Assembly: GCF_024649945.1 (NCBI RefSeq)
Contig: NZ_JANKMS010000003.1
Span: 248,001 to 312,000 of the forward strand
DNA length: 64,000 bases
Direction of reading: 5' to 3'
Source of the DNA: Flavobacterium panacis
GTDB lineage: Bacteria > Bacteroidota > Bacteroidia > Flavobacteriales > Flavobacteriaceae
Shown here: in pieces, positions 8,371 to 16,800 of the stretch
Position numbering within the stretch: the first letter of the stretch is position 1
Layout: every line of letters starts with the position of its first letter
The notes under the pieces: model-generated
What the model saw: only the letters and a program-made list of their open reading frames with translations
The model's database searches: none
What the model was told of the DNA's origin: nothing
Position numbers and translations under genes: made by a program

Positions 8371-10326
8371 ATGTCGAGTATTATCCAATTGCTTCCTGAT
8401 CACGTTGCTAACCAAATTGCTGCTGGAGAAGTGGTTCAAAGACCCGCTTCAGTCGTAAAAGAATTGTTAGAAAATGCTGTTGATGCAAAAGCAACTGACA
8501 TTAAATTGATTATAAAAGATGCTGGTAAATCATTAGTGCAAGTAATTGATAATGGTGTCGGAATGACCGTTACAGATGCTCGTTTGTGTTTTGCGCGTCA
8601 TGCTACTTCAAAAATTCGTCAGGCTGAAGATTTGTTTTCGCTTGGAACAAAAGGTTTTCGTGGAGAAGCTTTGGCTTCTATTGCTGCGATCGCGCACATG
8701 GAAATGAAAACCAAACAAGATCAGGACGAGCTTGGAACTCATATTGTAATTGAAGGAAGTAAATTTGTTTCGCAGGAAGTGGCAGTTTTGCCAAAAGGAA
8801 CTTCATTTGCGGTTAAAAACTTGTTTTATAATATTCCGGCCCGCCGTAATTTCTTAAAATCAGATACAGTCGAATTTCGCCACGTTATGGATGAATTTCA
8901 GCGTGTGGCGTTAGCGCATCCAAATATTCACTTCAGTTTTTACCATAACGGAAGTGAAATGTATAATCTTCCTGCTGCTGGTTATCGTCAGAGAATTGTG
9001 GGTATTATGTCTGGTAAAACCAATGAAAAATTGGTGCCAGTAAATGAAGAAACAGATATTATCAGTATTCAGGGATTTGTTTGCAAACCTGAATTTGCTA
9101 AGAAGAATAGAGGAGAACAATTCTTTTTTGTAAACGATCGTTTTATTAAAAGTGGTTATCTGCATCACGCCGTAATGTCGGCTTATGACGGATTGCTTAA
9201 AGATGGTTCGCAGCCAAGTTATTTTCTTTATCTACAAGTTCCGCCAAATACAATTGATATTAATATTCATCCAACTAAAACAGAGATTAAGTTTGATGAT
9301 GAATCTGCATTATATGCTATTTTAAGAGCGTCAATCAAACATAGTTTGGGACAATTTAATGTTGCTCCAGTTTTAGATTTTGATAGAGATTCTAATTTAG
9401 ATACGCCCTATCATTACAAAGATATGGAGGCAGAAACGCCAACTATTCAAGTAGATGGAACTTTTAATCCGTTTACAGATGATAAGACGAATCAACATTA
9501 CAGTAAAACAAGTTCTGGATCTGGATATAGTTCGGGATCGAGTTATAGCTCTGGTTCTGGCTCTTCTTCATCTTCTGGCTCGTCTTTCTCAGGATCTTCT
9601 TATTCTGGATACTCAAAACGTGTTGAACCAACAGCGAGTTGGGAAAGTTTGTATGTTGGTTTAGATACGGAAAACCCTGAGACTATAGAAAGTTCGCCTT
9701 TTACATTCGAAAATGAAGAAGTAACCTCTTCTTTGTTTAATGATGATGAGGTAGAGCAGGCGACTAAAAAAACGTATCAAATTCATAAAAAATACATTGT
9801 TTCGCCAATTAAATCAGGAATGGTTATCGTGGATCAACAGCGTGCGCATCAACGTATTTTGTATGAGCAATTTTTGCTGAATATGACGGTAAATCAAGCG
9901 GCAAGTCAGCAATTACTTTTTCCATTAGATTTGTTCTATTCTGCCTCTGAAATGGAATTGATAGAAGAATTAAAGCCTTCTCTGGAAACAACAGGTTTTG
10001 TTTTTGACGAAAGTAAAACCGATCATATTGTAGTTTCTGGAATCCCTGTAAATATTACAGAAAGTGAAGTTTCTCTGGTAATCGAACAATTGTTAAGTGA
10101 TTTGCAGGATGGAATTCCAGCAAACAGCTATAGTCAGAATGATACGATTGCTAAATCAATGGCTAAAAGCTTGGCGGTTAAAACAGGGTCTTATTTAACC
10201 GAAAAAGAACAAGATAATTTAGTAAACGGTTTGTTTGCTTGTAAAGATCCAAATATTTCACCTTTTCAAAAACCTACTTTCATTACCATGCGTGTGGAAG
10301 ATATAGATAAAAAGTTTGCAGTATGA
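8371..10326 (+). CDS. mutL: DNA mismatch repair protein MutL
   Basis: MutL couples MutS mismatch recognition to strand processing. The N-terminal GHKL ATPase is complete: ELLENAVDAKATD, DNGVGM and GFRGEALASIAA within the first 110 residues, plus the second-domain motif HPTKTEIKF near 307. Residues about 385-420 form a Ser/Gly-rich low-complexity linker. The C-terminal dimerisation domain carries DQQRAHQRILYE from Asp488, where nuclease-type MutL proteins have DQHAxxERxxxE, and the usual ACR and CPHGRP-like metal motifs appear as ACKDPN and SPFQKPTF. The nuclease site therefore looks altered. The stop overlaps the next start (ATGA). Confidence 0.95.
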   Translation: MSSIIQLLPDHVANQIAAGEVVQRPASVVKELLENAVDAKATDIKLIIKDAGKSLVQVIDNGVGMTVTDARLCFARHATSKIRQAEDLFSLGTKGFRGEALASIAAIAHMEMKTKQDQDELGTHIVIEGSKFVSQEVAVLPKGTSFAVKNLFYNIPARRNFLKSDTVEFRHVMDEFQRVALAHPNIHFSFYHNGSEMYNLPAAGYRQRIVGIMSGKTNEKLVPVNEETDIISIQGFVCKPEFAKKNRGEQFFFVNDRFIKSGYLHHAVMSAYDGLLKDGSQPSYFLYLQVPPNTIDINIHPTKTEIKFDDESALYAILRASIKHSLGQFNVAPVLDFDRDSNLDTPYHYKDMEAETPTIQVDGTFNPFTDDKTNQHYSKTSSGSGYSSGSSYSSGSGSSSSSGSSFSGSSYSGYSKRVEPTASWESLYVGLDTENPETIESSPFTFENEEVTSSLFNDDEVEQATKKTYQIHKKYIVSPIKSGMVIVDQQRAHQRILYEQFLLNMTVNQAASQQLLFPLDLFYSASEMELIEELKPSLETTGFVFDESKTDHIVVSGIPVNITESEVSLVIEQLLSDLQDGIPANSYSQNDTIAKSMAKSLAVKTGSYLTEKEQDNLVNGLFACKDPNISPFQKPTFITMRVEDIDKKFAV

Positions 10327-11135
10327 TGAATATGACTCCGGTAGTTAAACAACTACTTATTATTAATATTATATTTTTTATTGGTTCTCAGTTGGTTCCA
10401 GTTTCGTATGACTATTTAATGTTGTATTATCCAGAAAGTGATCACTTTAGGATATGGCAGATTATTACGCATATGTTTATGCATGCACCACTGCCGAATT
10501 TTGCACATATTCTTTTTAATATGTTTGCATTGTATAGCTTTGGTTCTGCTTTAGAACATTTTTGGGGAGGAAAGAAATTCTTGTTTTTCTATATCTCTTG
10601 CGGACTAGGAGCGGCCTTGCTTCATACTGGAGTAAATTATCTACAGTTGCAATCACTTTTAAGTTCTGTTTCTGATTTAAACTTATCAAAAGCAGACTTG
10701 CATTTGATTTTAAATGCAGACTATCAGTCTTTGTTTGATGCAAATGGTAAAATGATGCAGGGAGAAATTGCTACAATATTAAATAATGCACATTGTACTC
10801 AGGAACAGTTTAATGCTTTGGCGCAAGCGGGAGGGATTATGCAATCTCCAGTTTTGGGAGCTTCGGGGGCGATTTATGGTTTGTTGACCGCTTTTGCGTT
10901 TATGTTTCCAAATGCACAACTTGGATTGTTGTTTATTCCGATTCCTATTAAAGCGAAATATTTTGTGCCAGGGATTTTAGCAATTGATTTGTTTTTAGGA
11001 TTTAAAGGAAGTTCTTTGTTTGGAAGTGGCGGAACAGGAATTGCGCATTTTGCACACGTTGGTGGAGCAATTGCTGGTTTTTTAATGATGTTGTACTGGA
11101 AAAAAAATCAGTTTAACAACAATCGTTGGAATTAA
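10323..11135 (+). CDS. rhomboid family intramembrane serine protease (first copy)
   Basis: Rhomboids cleave transmembrane substrates inside the membrane with a Ser-His dyad. The 270-residue protein has about six membrane segments, the HAPLPNFAHILFNMFALY segment (loop and second helix), the catalytic motif GASGAIYG with Ser181, and HFAHVGGAIAGF with His245. A polar insert of about 55 residues (about 105-160) separates the third helix from earlier parts. It overlaps mutL by four bases and is 42 bases before a second rhomboid gene, so the three form one operon. Start Met1 or Met2 are both possible. Confidence 0.92.
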   Translation: MMNMTPVVKQLLIINIIFFIGSQLVPVSYDYLMLYYPESDHFRIWQIITHMFMHAPLPNFAHILFNMFALYSFGSALEHFWGGKKFLFFYISCGLGAALLHTGVNYLQLQSLLSSVSDLNLSKADLHLILNADYQSLFDANGKMMQGEIATILNNAHCTQEQFNALAQAGGIMQSPVLGASGAIYGLLTAFAFMFPNAQLGLLFIPIPIKAKYFVPGILAIDLFLGFKGSSLFGSGGTGIAHFAHVGGAIAGFLMMLYWKKNQFNNNRWN

Positions 11136-11177
11136 TTTCTAACTTTAAGTTCAAATTCTAAAACAAAAGAAGTTTCT

Positions 11178-12041
11178 ATGAATATTCTAGACGATTTAAA
11201 ATTACAATATAGATTGGGAGGTGTTGCTATGCGCGTTATTTACTGGAATATCGCATGCTTTATTGTCTCATTGATATTTTTTTATCAATATTCAATTGGT
11301 CAGTTTGACTTTCCAAGTTGGATTGCGTTATCGTCAGATCCTCAGGTTTTTATGTTCAAGCCATGGACATTTTTAACCTATGCTTTTTTTCACGACGGAT
11401 TTTTTCATTTGTTGTTTAATATGATGGTGCTTAATTTTGCTAGTTCATTATTCCTGACTTATTTTACTCAAAAACAATATTTAGGATTATATCTTCTAAG
11501 TGCCATTTTCGCGGGAATTATTTTTGCTTTAAGTTTTTATGTTTTAGGAACAGCTGCTTCTATAGTTGGAGCTTCAGCAGCGATCATGGCGATTTTAGTT
11601 GCGGCAACGACATATTCTCCGTTAATGAATGTTCGATTGTTTTTGTTCGGAAATGTTAAGCTTTGGCATATTACGGCTGTTATTTTAATTTTAGATTTAA
11701 TGCAGTTTCGCCTGGATAATACAGGCGGGCATATTTCTCATCTTGCAGGTGCTTTCTTCGGATTTGTTTATATTAAACTCTTGCAAAATGGTACAGATTT
11801 AAGTACTGTTGTTTCCAGAACATTAGATTTCTTTGTAAATCTTTTTAGAAAATCTCCTTCGACCCCATTTAAAAAAGTTCATAAAAATTACAAAAAACCT
11901 ACAGAAAAATCAACATCAAGAATTGTGACGAAAGACAAAACGCAGCAACAGATTGATGAAATTTTAGATAAAATCAGTCAGTCTGGTTATGATTGTCTGA
12001 CCAAAGAAGAAAAAGAGTTTCTATTTAAAGCTGGAAAATAA
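11178..12041 (+). CDS. rhomboid family intramembrane serine protease (second copy)
   Basis: A 287-residue rhomboid with the HDGFFHLLFNMMVLNF segment, the serine region GASAAIMAI with Ser133 and GHISHLAGAFFGF with His188. The serine motif is GASA rather than the usual GxSG. The last 75 residues are a basic cytoplasmic tail ending in DEILDKISQSGYDCLTKEEKEFL, which resembles a conserved C-terminal helix of Bacteroidota rhomboids. The dyad residues are present, so it may be active, though the changed glycine next to the serine could lower activity. It is in the mutL operon. Confidence 0.88.
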   Translation: MNILDDLKLQYRLGGVAMRVIYWNIACFIVSLIFFYQYSIGQFDFPSWIALSSDPQVFMFKPWTFLTYAFFHDGFFHLLFNMMVLNFASSLFLTYFTQKQYLGLYLLSAIFAGIIFALSFYVLGTAASIVGASAAIMAILVAATTYSPLMNVRLFLFGNVKLWHITAVILILDLMQFRLDNTGGHISHLAGAFFGFVYIKLLQNGTDLSTVVSRTLDFFVNLFRKSPSTPFKKVHKNYKKPTEKSTSRIVTKDKTQQQIDEILDKISQSGYDCLTKEEKEFLFKAGK

Positions 12042-12058
12042 ACTTGTAGGAGATAATT

Positions 12059-13111
12059 ATGAAAAACCTTTCCTGGTTTAATAAAATAATGTTCTTTCTG
12101 AATATAGTGCTGACTGTGCTCACATTTAGCGTATATATTCTGCCTTTTTTAGCACCTAAAAGTTTTCCGCTTTTATCGGTGCTTACTTTGTTTATGCCTG
12201 CTTTTTTTGTGGCAAATGGTCTGTTCTTTATCTATTGGGCAATTCAGTTTAAAAAACGCCTTATTTTATCTGGTTTGGTATTGTTAATGGGAATTACATT
12301 TATTAATAAGTTTTATAAATTTTCGGCAAAAGAATACGTTCAGGACGAAAAGGATTTTTCTGTAATGAGTTATAATGTACGTCTTTTTAATGTTTTCAAA
12401 TGGTTGGATCGCGATGATATTCCTGGAAATATTAAATCTTTTATAGATGAGAAAGATCCAGATATTTTATGTATTCAGGAATATTCAAATTCAGCGCATT
12501 TAGATTTAAAAGTGTATCCGCATCGCTATATTTTTATTGATGGTAAAAAAGTAAAAACAGGACAGGCTATTTTTTCTAAATTCCCTATTATTGATCAGGG
12601 GAATATTATATTTCCTAAATCAGATAATAATGTAGTCTATGCTGATATTAAGCGTGGAAAAGATATTATCCGTGTTTATAATATGCATTTGCAATCTATT
12701 AAGATATCTCCTGATGTAAGCGAGATTTCTGATGATATTGACAATGTAAATAAGAAGAAATCACAACGTATTTATGCTCGAATCAGTAAAAGTTTTAAGC
12801 AGCAGCAAGAACAAGCTGAAATCTTCAAAGAGCATATAAAAAAATGTAAATACCCAATTATTATTTGTGGAGATATGAATAATAGTCCGTTTTCTTATAT
12901 ATATAGAAGTATAAAAGGAAAACTTAAAGATGCTTTCGAAGAGGCGGGAGAAGGCTTTGGAGCAACTTATAAATTTAAATATTATCCTGCCCGTATTGAT
13001 TATATTTTTACGGATAGTAAAATGAAAGTAAAACAGTTTGAAAGTTTTCCTGATTTTGAAAATTCAGATCATTACCCAATAATGACAAGACTTTCAATAG
13101 ATCAATTTTAA
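12059..13111 (+). CDS. endonuclease/exonuclease/phosphatase family protein
   Basis: The 350-residue protein has two or three N-terminal membrane helices (about 10-85) and then an EEP-fold domain. Its motifs are MSYNVRLFN near 102, DILCIQEYS near 133 (metal-binding Glu), IICGDMNNSPFS near 266, and the C-terminal RIDYIFTD and SDHYPI (catalytic His). The active site therefore probably faces outside the cytoplasm. Members hydrolyse phosphodiester or phospholipid headgroups; the substrate here is unknown. It lies 17 bases after the second rhomboid and likely shares its transcript. Confidence 0.88.
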   Translation: MKNLSWFNKIMFFLNIVLTVLTFSVYILPFLAPKSFPLLSVLTLFMPAFFVANGLFFIYWAIQFKKRLILSGLVLLMGITFINKFYKFSAKEYVQDEKDFSVMSYNVRLFNVFKWLDRDDIPGNIKSFIDEKDPDILCIQEYSNSAHLDLKVYPHRYIFIDGKKVKTGQAIFSKFPIIDQGNIIFPKSDNNVVYADIKRGKDIIRVYNMHLQSIKISPDVSEISDDIDNVNKKKSQRIYARISKSFKQQQEQAEIFKEHIKKCKYPIIICGDMNNSPFSYIYRSIKGKLKDAFEEAGEGFGATYKFKYYPARIDYIFTDSKMKVKQFESFPDFENSDHYPIMTRLSIDQF

Positions 13112-13180
13112 TTGAGGAGAATAAAAAGTAAAAGAGTTTGAATAGAATTAATTCATAACTCATCACTTATAACTCATAAA

Positions 13181-13795
13181 TTATATTATTTTCTGAGTTT
13201 TCAAATAATCTACAGCAAATTTCCCTTCATTAAAAATCAAATCTAAAACACTTAAATTGTTGATAAAACCATGTTTGTCATCAAAAACCTGAGTGTATTT
13301 TTCGAATGAATTGGTGTCTTTTTTTCCGTTTGCTAAATATCTGAAATCGGCGAAATCGGGAGTTTCATGAAAATATTCTGTTGTTTTTCCAAATTCAAAT
13401 TTCATTCGAATACATTTAGTTACAATGTCTAGGACCTCGAAGTTTAAATCCGTTAAAAAAGTGTGTTTTTTTTCGAATAGCGGAATGATATCGTCTTCAA
13501 AGTACTCGAAGAACGGAGAGCTTCTGTAAGCTGCTTCAAGCGATTTAAAATGCTGTTTCTGCCAATCAAAATCATTCTCGATCAAAATGTCTTTTGTTTT
13601 TTGATGTGCGGCTTTAGAATGTTTAACAGGAATATTTAATAGCTGAATTCCGTTCGGACTATAGATGTAAGTTCTGTTTCTATTAGTCTGTTTCTGAAAA
13701 TTATCTTCCATTTCAAAAGTAATACTGTCAGATTGTGCAATTACAGCAAAATGACTTATAGATGGAAAATAAGTTGGAAGTATTAAGGAATTCAT
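13181..13795 (-). CDS. WbqC family protein
   Basis: This protein of about 204 residues matches the WbqC-like family, first noted in O-antigen clusters and of unsettled biochemical role. Motifs include LPTYFPSISHF at the start, NRTYIYSPNGIQLLNIPVKH, and the segment WQKQHFKSLEAAYRSSPFFEYF. The start was set at 13795 (MNSLILPTYFPS), which is the conserved N-terminus; an upstream ATG at 13828 would add 11 residues that run into the GTTTCAAG inverted repeat. It ends the minus-strand parA-to-lepB cluster. Confidence 0.85.
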   Translation of the reverse strand: MNSLILPTYFPSISHFAVIAQSDSITFEMEDNFQKQTNRNRTYIYSPNGIQLLNIPVKHSKAAHQKTKDILIENDFDWQKQHFKSLEAAYRSSPFFEYFEDDIIPLFEKKHTFLTDLNFEVLDIVTKCIRMKFEFGKTTEYFHETPDFADFRYLANGKKDTNSFEKYTQVFDDKHGFINNLSVLDLIFNEGKFAVDYLKTQKII

Positions 13796-13818
13796 TTCTA
13801 TGTTTTGTTTAAAAGTTT

Positions 13819-13863
13819 CAGGTTTCAAGTTTCAAGTTTTTTAAACCTGAAACTTGAAACCTG
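13819..13863. repeat. GTTTCAAG-type inverted repeat
   Basis: Perfect 16-base arms (13819-13834 and 13848-13863, core CAGGTTTCAAGTTTCA) flank a 13-base loop between lepB and the WbqC gene. It could fold in the transcript between the two genes. Confidence 0.85.
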
Positions 13864-13887
13864 ACACAAAAATAACTTATTTTTAAA

Positions 13888-15441
13888 TTATGCTTTATTT
13901 TCTTTTCTTTTTCTCCAGAAAAAATCTCCGATAAAATATAAGGCAAGAGCAATTAAGAAATATTTAAAGTATGATTGTGGTTGGCCTTCGCCATCTACAG
14001 TGGTGAAAACTCTACTCCAGCGAATTTTATTGATACCTTTTCCGTTAGTATCCCAGCTCATCCAGATAAAAACCGGTTTACCAACAATATGATTTTCCGG
14101 AACATAACCCCAATAACGGCTGTCTTCAGAATTATGACGGTTGTCTCCCATCATCCAATAATAGTTTTGTTTGAAGGTATAAGTAGTTGCAGGTTGTCCG
14201 TTGATTAAAAATTTAGAACCTTGTAACTCTAATTTGTTTCCTTCATAATTGGTAATGATTTCTTTGTAAAATGGAAGAGATTCATTTGTTAAAGCAACCG
14301 TTTTTCCAGCTTCAGGAATATAAATTGGTCCCATGTTATCCTGACTCCATTTGTTGATGTGAGGAAATATTCTGTTGTCGTTTGATCTGTCAATTTTGCG
14401 AATTACAGCTGTGACTCCAGGAGTGTTTTTGAATCTTTCTGCACTAGCTTCTGTTAATGCACCTAAGTAAAGTGTATCTCTCTTTTCAGATGTAAAACCT
14501 GCTGCATCAGTGATGTCTAATTCTTTGAATAAACTTTCGAAATCAATTGGAGTTTTTCCGTCTAATGCCACAGAATAAGAATATTGTGGTTTAGCTCTTT
14601 CTGGTAAAACTAATTTTTGTCCGTTGATGAAAACAAAACCATCTTTGATAGATAAACTGTCTCCAGGAATACCAACACATCTTTTTACATAATTCGATTT
14701 TTTATCAATAGGTTTGATGACGCCCGGACGACCTTTTGGTTCAAAGAAATAATGAACCGTATCGACAGGCCAGTTGAAGACGACAATGTCTGATCGTTTT
14801 ATCTTTTGAATAGCAGGAAGTCTGAAATACGGTAATTGTGGCCAGCTTAAATATGATTTGCTTTTAGTTAATGGGATAGAGTCGTGAACCATCGGTAGTG
14901 CTACCGTTGTCATTGGAACTCTTGGTCCATAATTTAATTTGCTCACAAATAAGAAATCCCCAATCAATAAAGATTTCTCTAAAGATGATGTCGGAATTGT
15001 ATAAGGTTGTACGACATAAGTGTGTACTAATGTAGCTACTATAATAGCAAAAAGTAAAGAGCTCACAGTGTCTCCTGTTTTGTTTTCAGGGGTTAAACTA
15101 CGATCCTTGCGATACTCTAATTTTTGTGTGTAGTTGATGTAGTAGATGTAAAATCCCAGTGTGAAAAGACCTAGGATTGTGTCTAAAGTTGATCTTTTGT
15201 TGAATGTTCTTAATGTTTCTACCCAAACAACCGGAAACATAATCAGGTTGATAATTGGAATAAAAAGTAGCAATGTCCACCATGTAGGACGTCCGATAAT
15301 CTTCATTAAAACGATAGAATTGTATACCGGAATTGCTGCTTCCCAGCTTTTTCTTCCTGCTGCCTGATACAATTTCCATGTTCCAAGGAAATGAATGATT
15401 TGAACAGCTAAGAAAAATACGAACCAAGAGTAAAGTGTCAT
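13888..15441 (-). CDS. lepB: signal peptidase I (Bacteroidota-type, long)
   Basis: LepB removes signal peptides at the periplasmic face of the inner membrane using a Ser-Lys dyad. The first 125 residues form a separate membrane domain (helices near 3-20, 55-75 and 93-110, DUF5684-like). The protease part follows after a helix near 130-145: PTSSLEKSLLIGD with Ser153, YVKRCVGIPGDSL with Lys253, and MMGDNRHNSEDSRYWG near 431. The usual methionine after the catalytic serine is leucine. A long insert makes it 517 residues. One C-terminal membrane helix ends the protein. It follows dapB in the same operon direction. Confidence 0.93.
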   Translation of the reverse strand: MTLYSWFVFFLAVQIIHFLGTWKLYQAAGRKSWEAAIPVYNSIVLMKIIGRPTWWTLLLFIPIINLIMFPVVWVETLRTFNKRSTLDTILGLFTLGFYIYYINYTQKLEYRKDRSLTPENKTGDTVSSLLFAIIVATLVHTYVVQPYTIPTSSLEKSLLIGDFLFVSKLNYGPRVPMTTVALPMVHDSIPLTKSKSYLSWPQLPYFRLPAIQKIKRSDIVVFNWPVDTVHYFFEPKGRPGVIKPIDKKSNYVKRCVGIPGDSLSIKDGFVFINGQKLVLPERAKPQYSYSVALDGKTPIDFESLFKELDITDAAGFTSEKRDTLYLGALTEASAERFKNTPGVTAVIRKIDRSNDNRIFPHINKWSQDNMGPIYIPEAGKTVALTNESLPFYKEIITNYEGNKLELQGSKFLINGQPATTYTFKQNYYWMMGDNRHNSEDSRYWGYVPENHIVGKPVFIWMSWDTNGKGINKIRWSRVFTTVDGEGQPQSYFKYFLIALALYFIGDFFWRKRKENKA

Positions 15442-15497
15442 AATTTTGTATTTTTAAATTTCAAATTCAGATTGAATTGATCCTGAATTTTATTCAA

Positions 15498-16199
15498 TTA
15501 TTGTAAGTTTAATACATCTTTCATAGTAAAAATTCCTTGCTTTCCTGCAAGCCATTCGGCAGCAACAACAGCACCAAGTGCAAAACCTTCACGATTGTGA
15601 GCAGTGTGTTTGATTTCAATACTGTCAATAGCAGAATCGTAATTTACAGTGTGAGTACCAGGAACTTCTCCGATTCTTTTTGCTTCAATGCGAATTTCGT
15701 TTGTTTTGGCATCTTCCATAGTCCAATTAGCGTAGTTGCTGTTTTCAATAACGCCTTGTGCTAAAGAAATTGCTGTTCCGCTTGGAGCATCAAGTTTGTG
15801 GATGTGGTGAATTTCTTCCATTGAAACTTTATATGAGTCGAATTGTCTCATAATCTTAGCTAAATATTCATTCAATCCGAAGAAAATATTCACACCTAAA
15901 CTAAAGTTAGAACTTGAAATAAAGCCACCTTTCTTTTCATTACAAAGCGCAATCATGTCATCATAATGTTCTAGCCAACCAGTTGTTCCAGAAACTACAG
16001 GGACATTTGCATTAAAAGCCGCAGAAATGTTATCTACTGCTGCGCTAGGAACACTGAAATCTATGGCAACATCGGCTGTTGAAAGTCCATCATAGGTGTT
16101 AAATTCATCTTTCTTTAAAACTATTTCATGACCTCTTTCCAAAGCAATTCTTTCAATTACTTTACCCATTTTTCCGTATCCTAAAAGCGCAATTTTCAT
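15498..16199 (-). CDS. dapB: 4-hydroxy-tetrahydrodipicolinate reductase
   Basis: DapB reduces the dihydrodipicolinate precursor with NAD(P)H in the lysine and diaminopimelate pathway, which also feeds peptidoglycan. The 233-residue product has the nucleotide-binding start MKIALLGYGKMGKVIE, VAIDFSVPSAA, SGTTGWLEHYDD, the catalytic and substrate-binding segment EIHHIHKLDAPSGTAISLA near 128-146, and HTAHNREGFALGAV near 198. All residues expected for activity are present. It sits between lepB and a DUF5683 gene. Confidence 0.95.
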   Translation of the reverse strand: MKIALLGYGKMGKVIERIALERGHEIVLKKDEFNTYDGLSTADVAIDFSVPSAAVDNISAAFNANVPVVSGTTGWLEHYDDMIALCNEKKGGFISSSNFSLGVNIFFGLNEYLAKIMRQFDSYKVSMEEIHHIHKLDAPSGTAISLAQGVIENSNYANWTMEDAKTNEIRIEAKRIGEVPGTHTVNYDSAIDSIEIKHTAHNREGFALGAVVAAEWLAGKQGIFTMKDVLNLQ

Positions 16200-16239
16200 T
16201 ATGATTATTTTTTTGATTTTTTAAATAGAATTGAATCTA

Positions 16240-16800
16240 TTAAAACTTGTAATTAAAAGTTAGTCCAACGTTTGGTTTAAATGTTACATCGTCGGGATAG
16301 ATTTCTGGACGCATTGATAGTCTTTCGTTAACGTTAAACTGAATCAAAGCGGCGTCAACATTGGCATCGATTATGTTAAGGACATAAAATCCAACGACAA
16401 ATAAAGCAGATAAATCTCTGTTTCTTTGATAGAATTTCTGTCCAGCAATAAGTCGACTGTCGTCCAGAAATTGATAATTATCGTCGTTGTAGCCTTCTAA
16501 TCTTCGTTTGTAGGCATTTCGATAATCTCTGTATTTTTTGTTGTTGTCAATGTAGAAATACAAACTTGTTCCAATTGCTCCGTAAACCAATGGAATTTTC
16601 CAGTATTTCTTATTGTATGCTTGACCTAAACCAGGTAGAATAGCAGAATAGAATGCTGCTTTTGCTGGTGTAAGCGGGTCTATTTCTTGTAATGCAGTGG
16701 TGTCTTTTACGACCAAAACCGTGTCTTTTTTTACCTGGGCAAAAAGAGAAACGGTTCCTGTTAGAAAGAACAATAGACTGATGGGGACAATTTTATTCAC
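16240..16800 (-). CDS. DUF5683 domain-containing protein (GTG start)
   Basis: The 186-residue protein has a cleavable signal peptide (hydrophobic stretch ending SLFAQ near residue 22) and a DUF5683 core: PLTPAKAAFYSAILPGLGQA near 42-61, YNKKYWKIPLVYGAIG, and YRDYRNAYKRRLEG. The family is found next to parAB in many Flavobacteriia and its role is unknown; an envelope location is likely. The start codon is GTG at 16800-16798. It overlaps the TAG stop of parB by one base (TAGTG), which indicates translational coupling. No in-frame ATG would keep the signal peptide. Confidence 0.85.
   Translation of the reverse strand: MNKIVPISLLFFLTGTVSLFAQVKKDTVLVVKDTTALQEIDPLTPAKAAFYSAILPGLGQAYNKKYWKIPLVYGAIGTSLYFYIDNNKKYRDYRNAYKRRLEGYNDDNYQFLDDSRLIAGQKFYQRNRDLSALFVVGFYVLNIIDANVDAALIQFNVNERLSMRPEIYPDDVTFKPNVGLTFNYKF

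Noticed and set aside
9510..9615. Ser/Gly repeat in mutL as a tandem-repeat or CRISPR-like array
   Set aside because: It is a low-complexity coding linker with no regular repeat-spacer unit.
13796..13828. Upstream ATG for the WbqC protein
   Set aside because: The added residues overlap the GTTTCAAG inverted repeat, and the family begins at the second Met.
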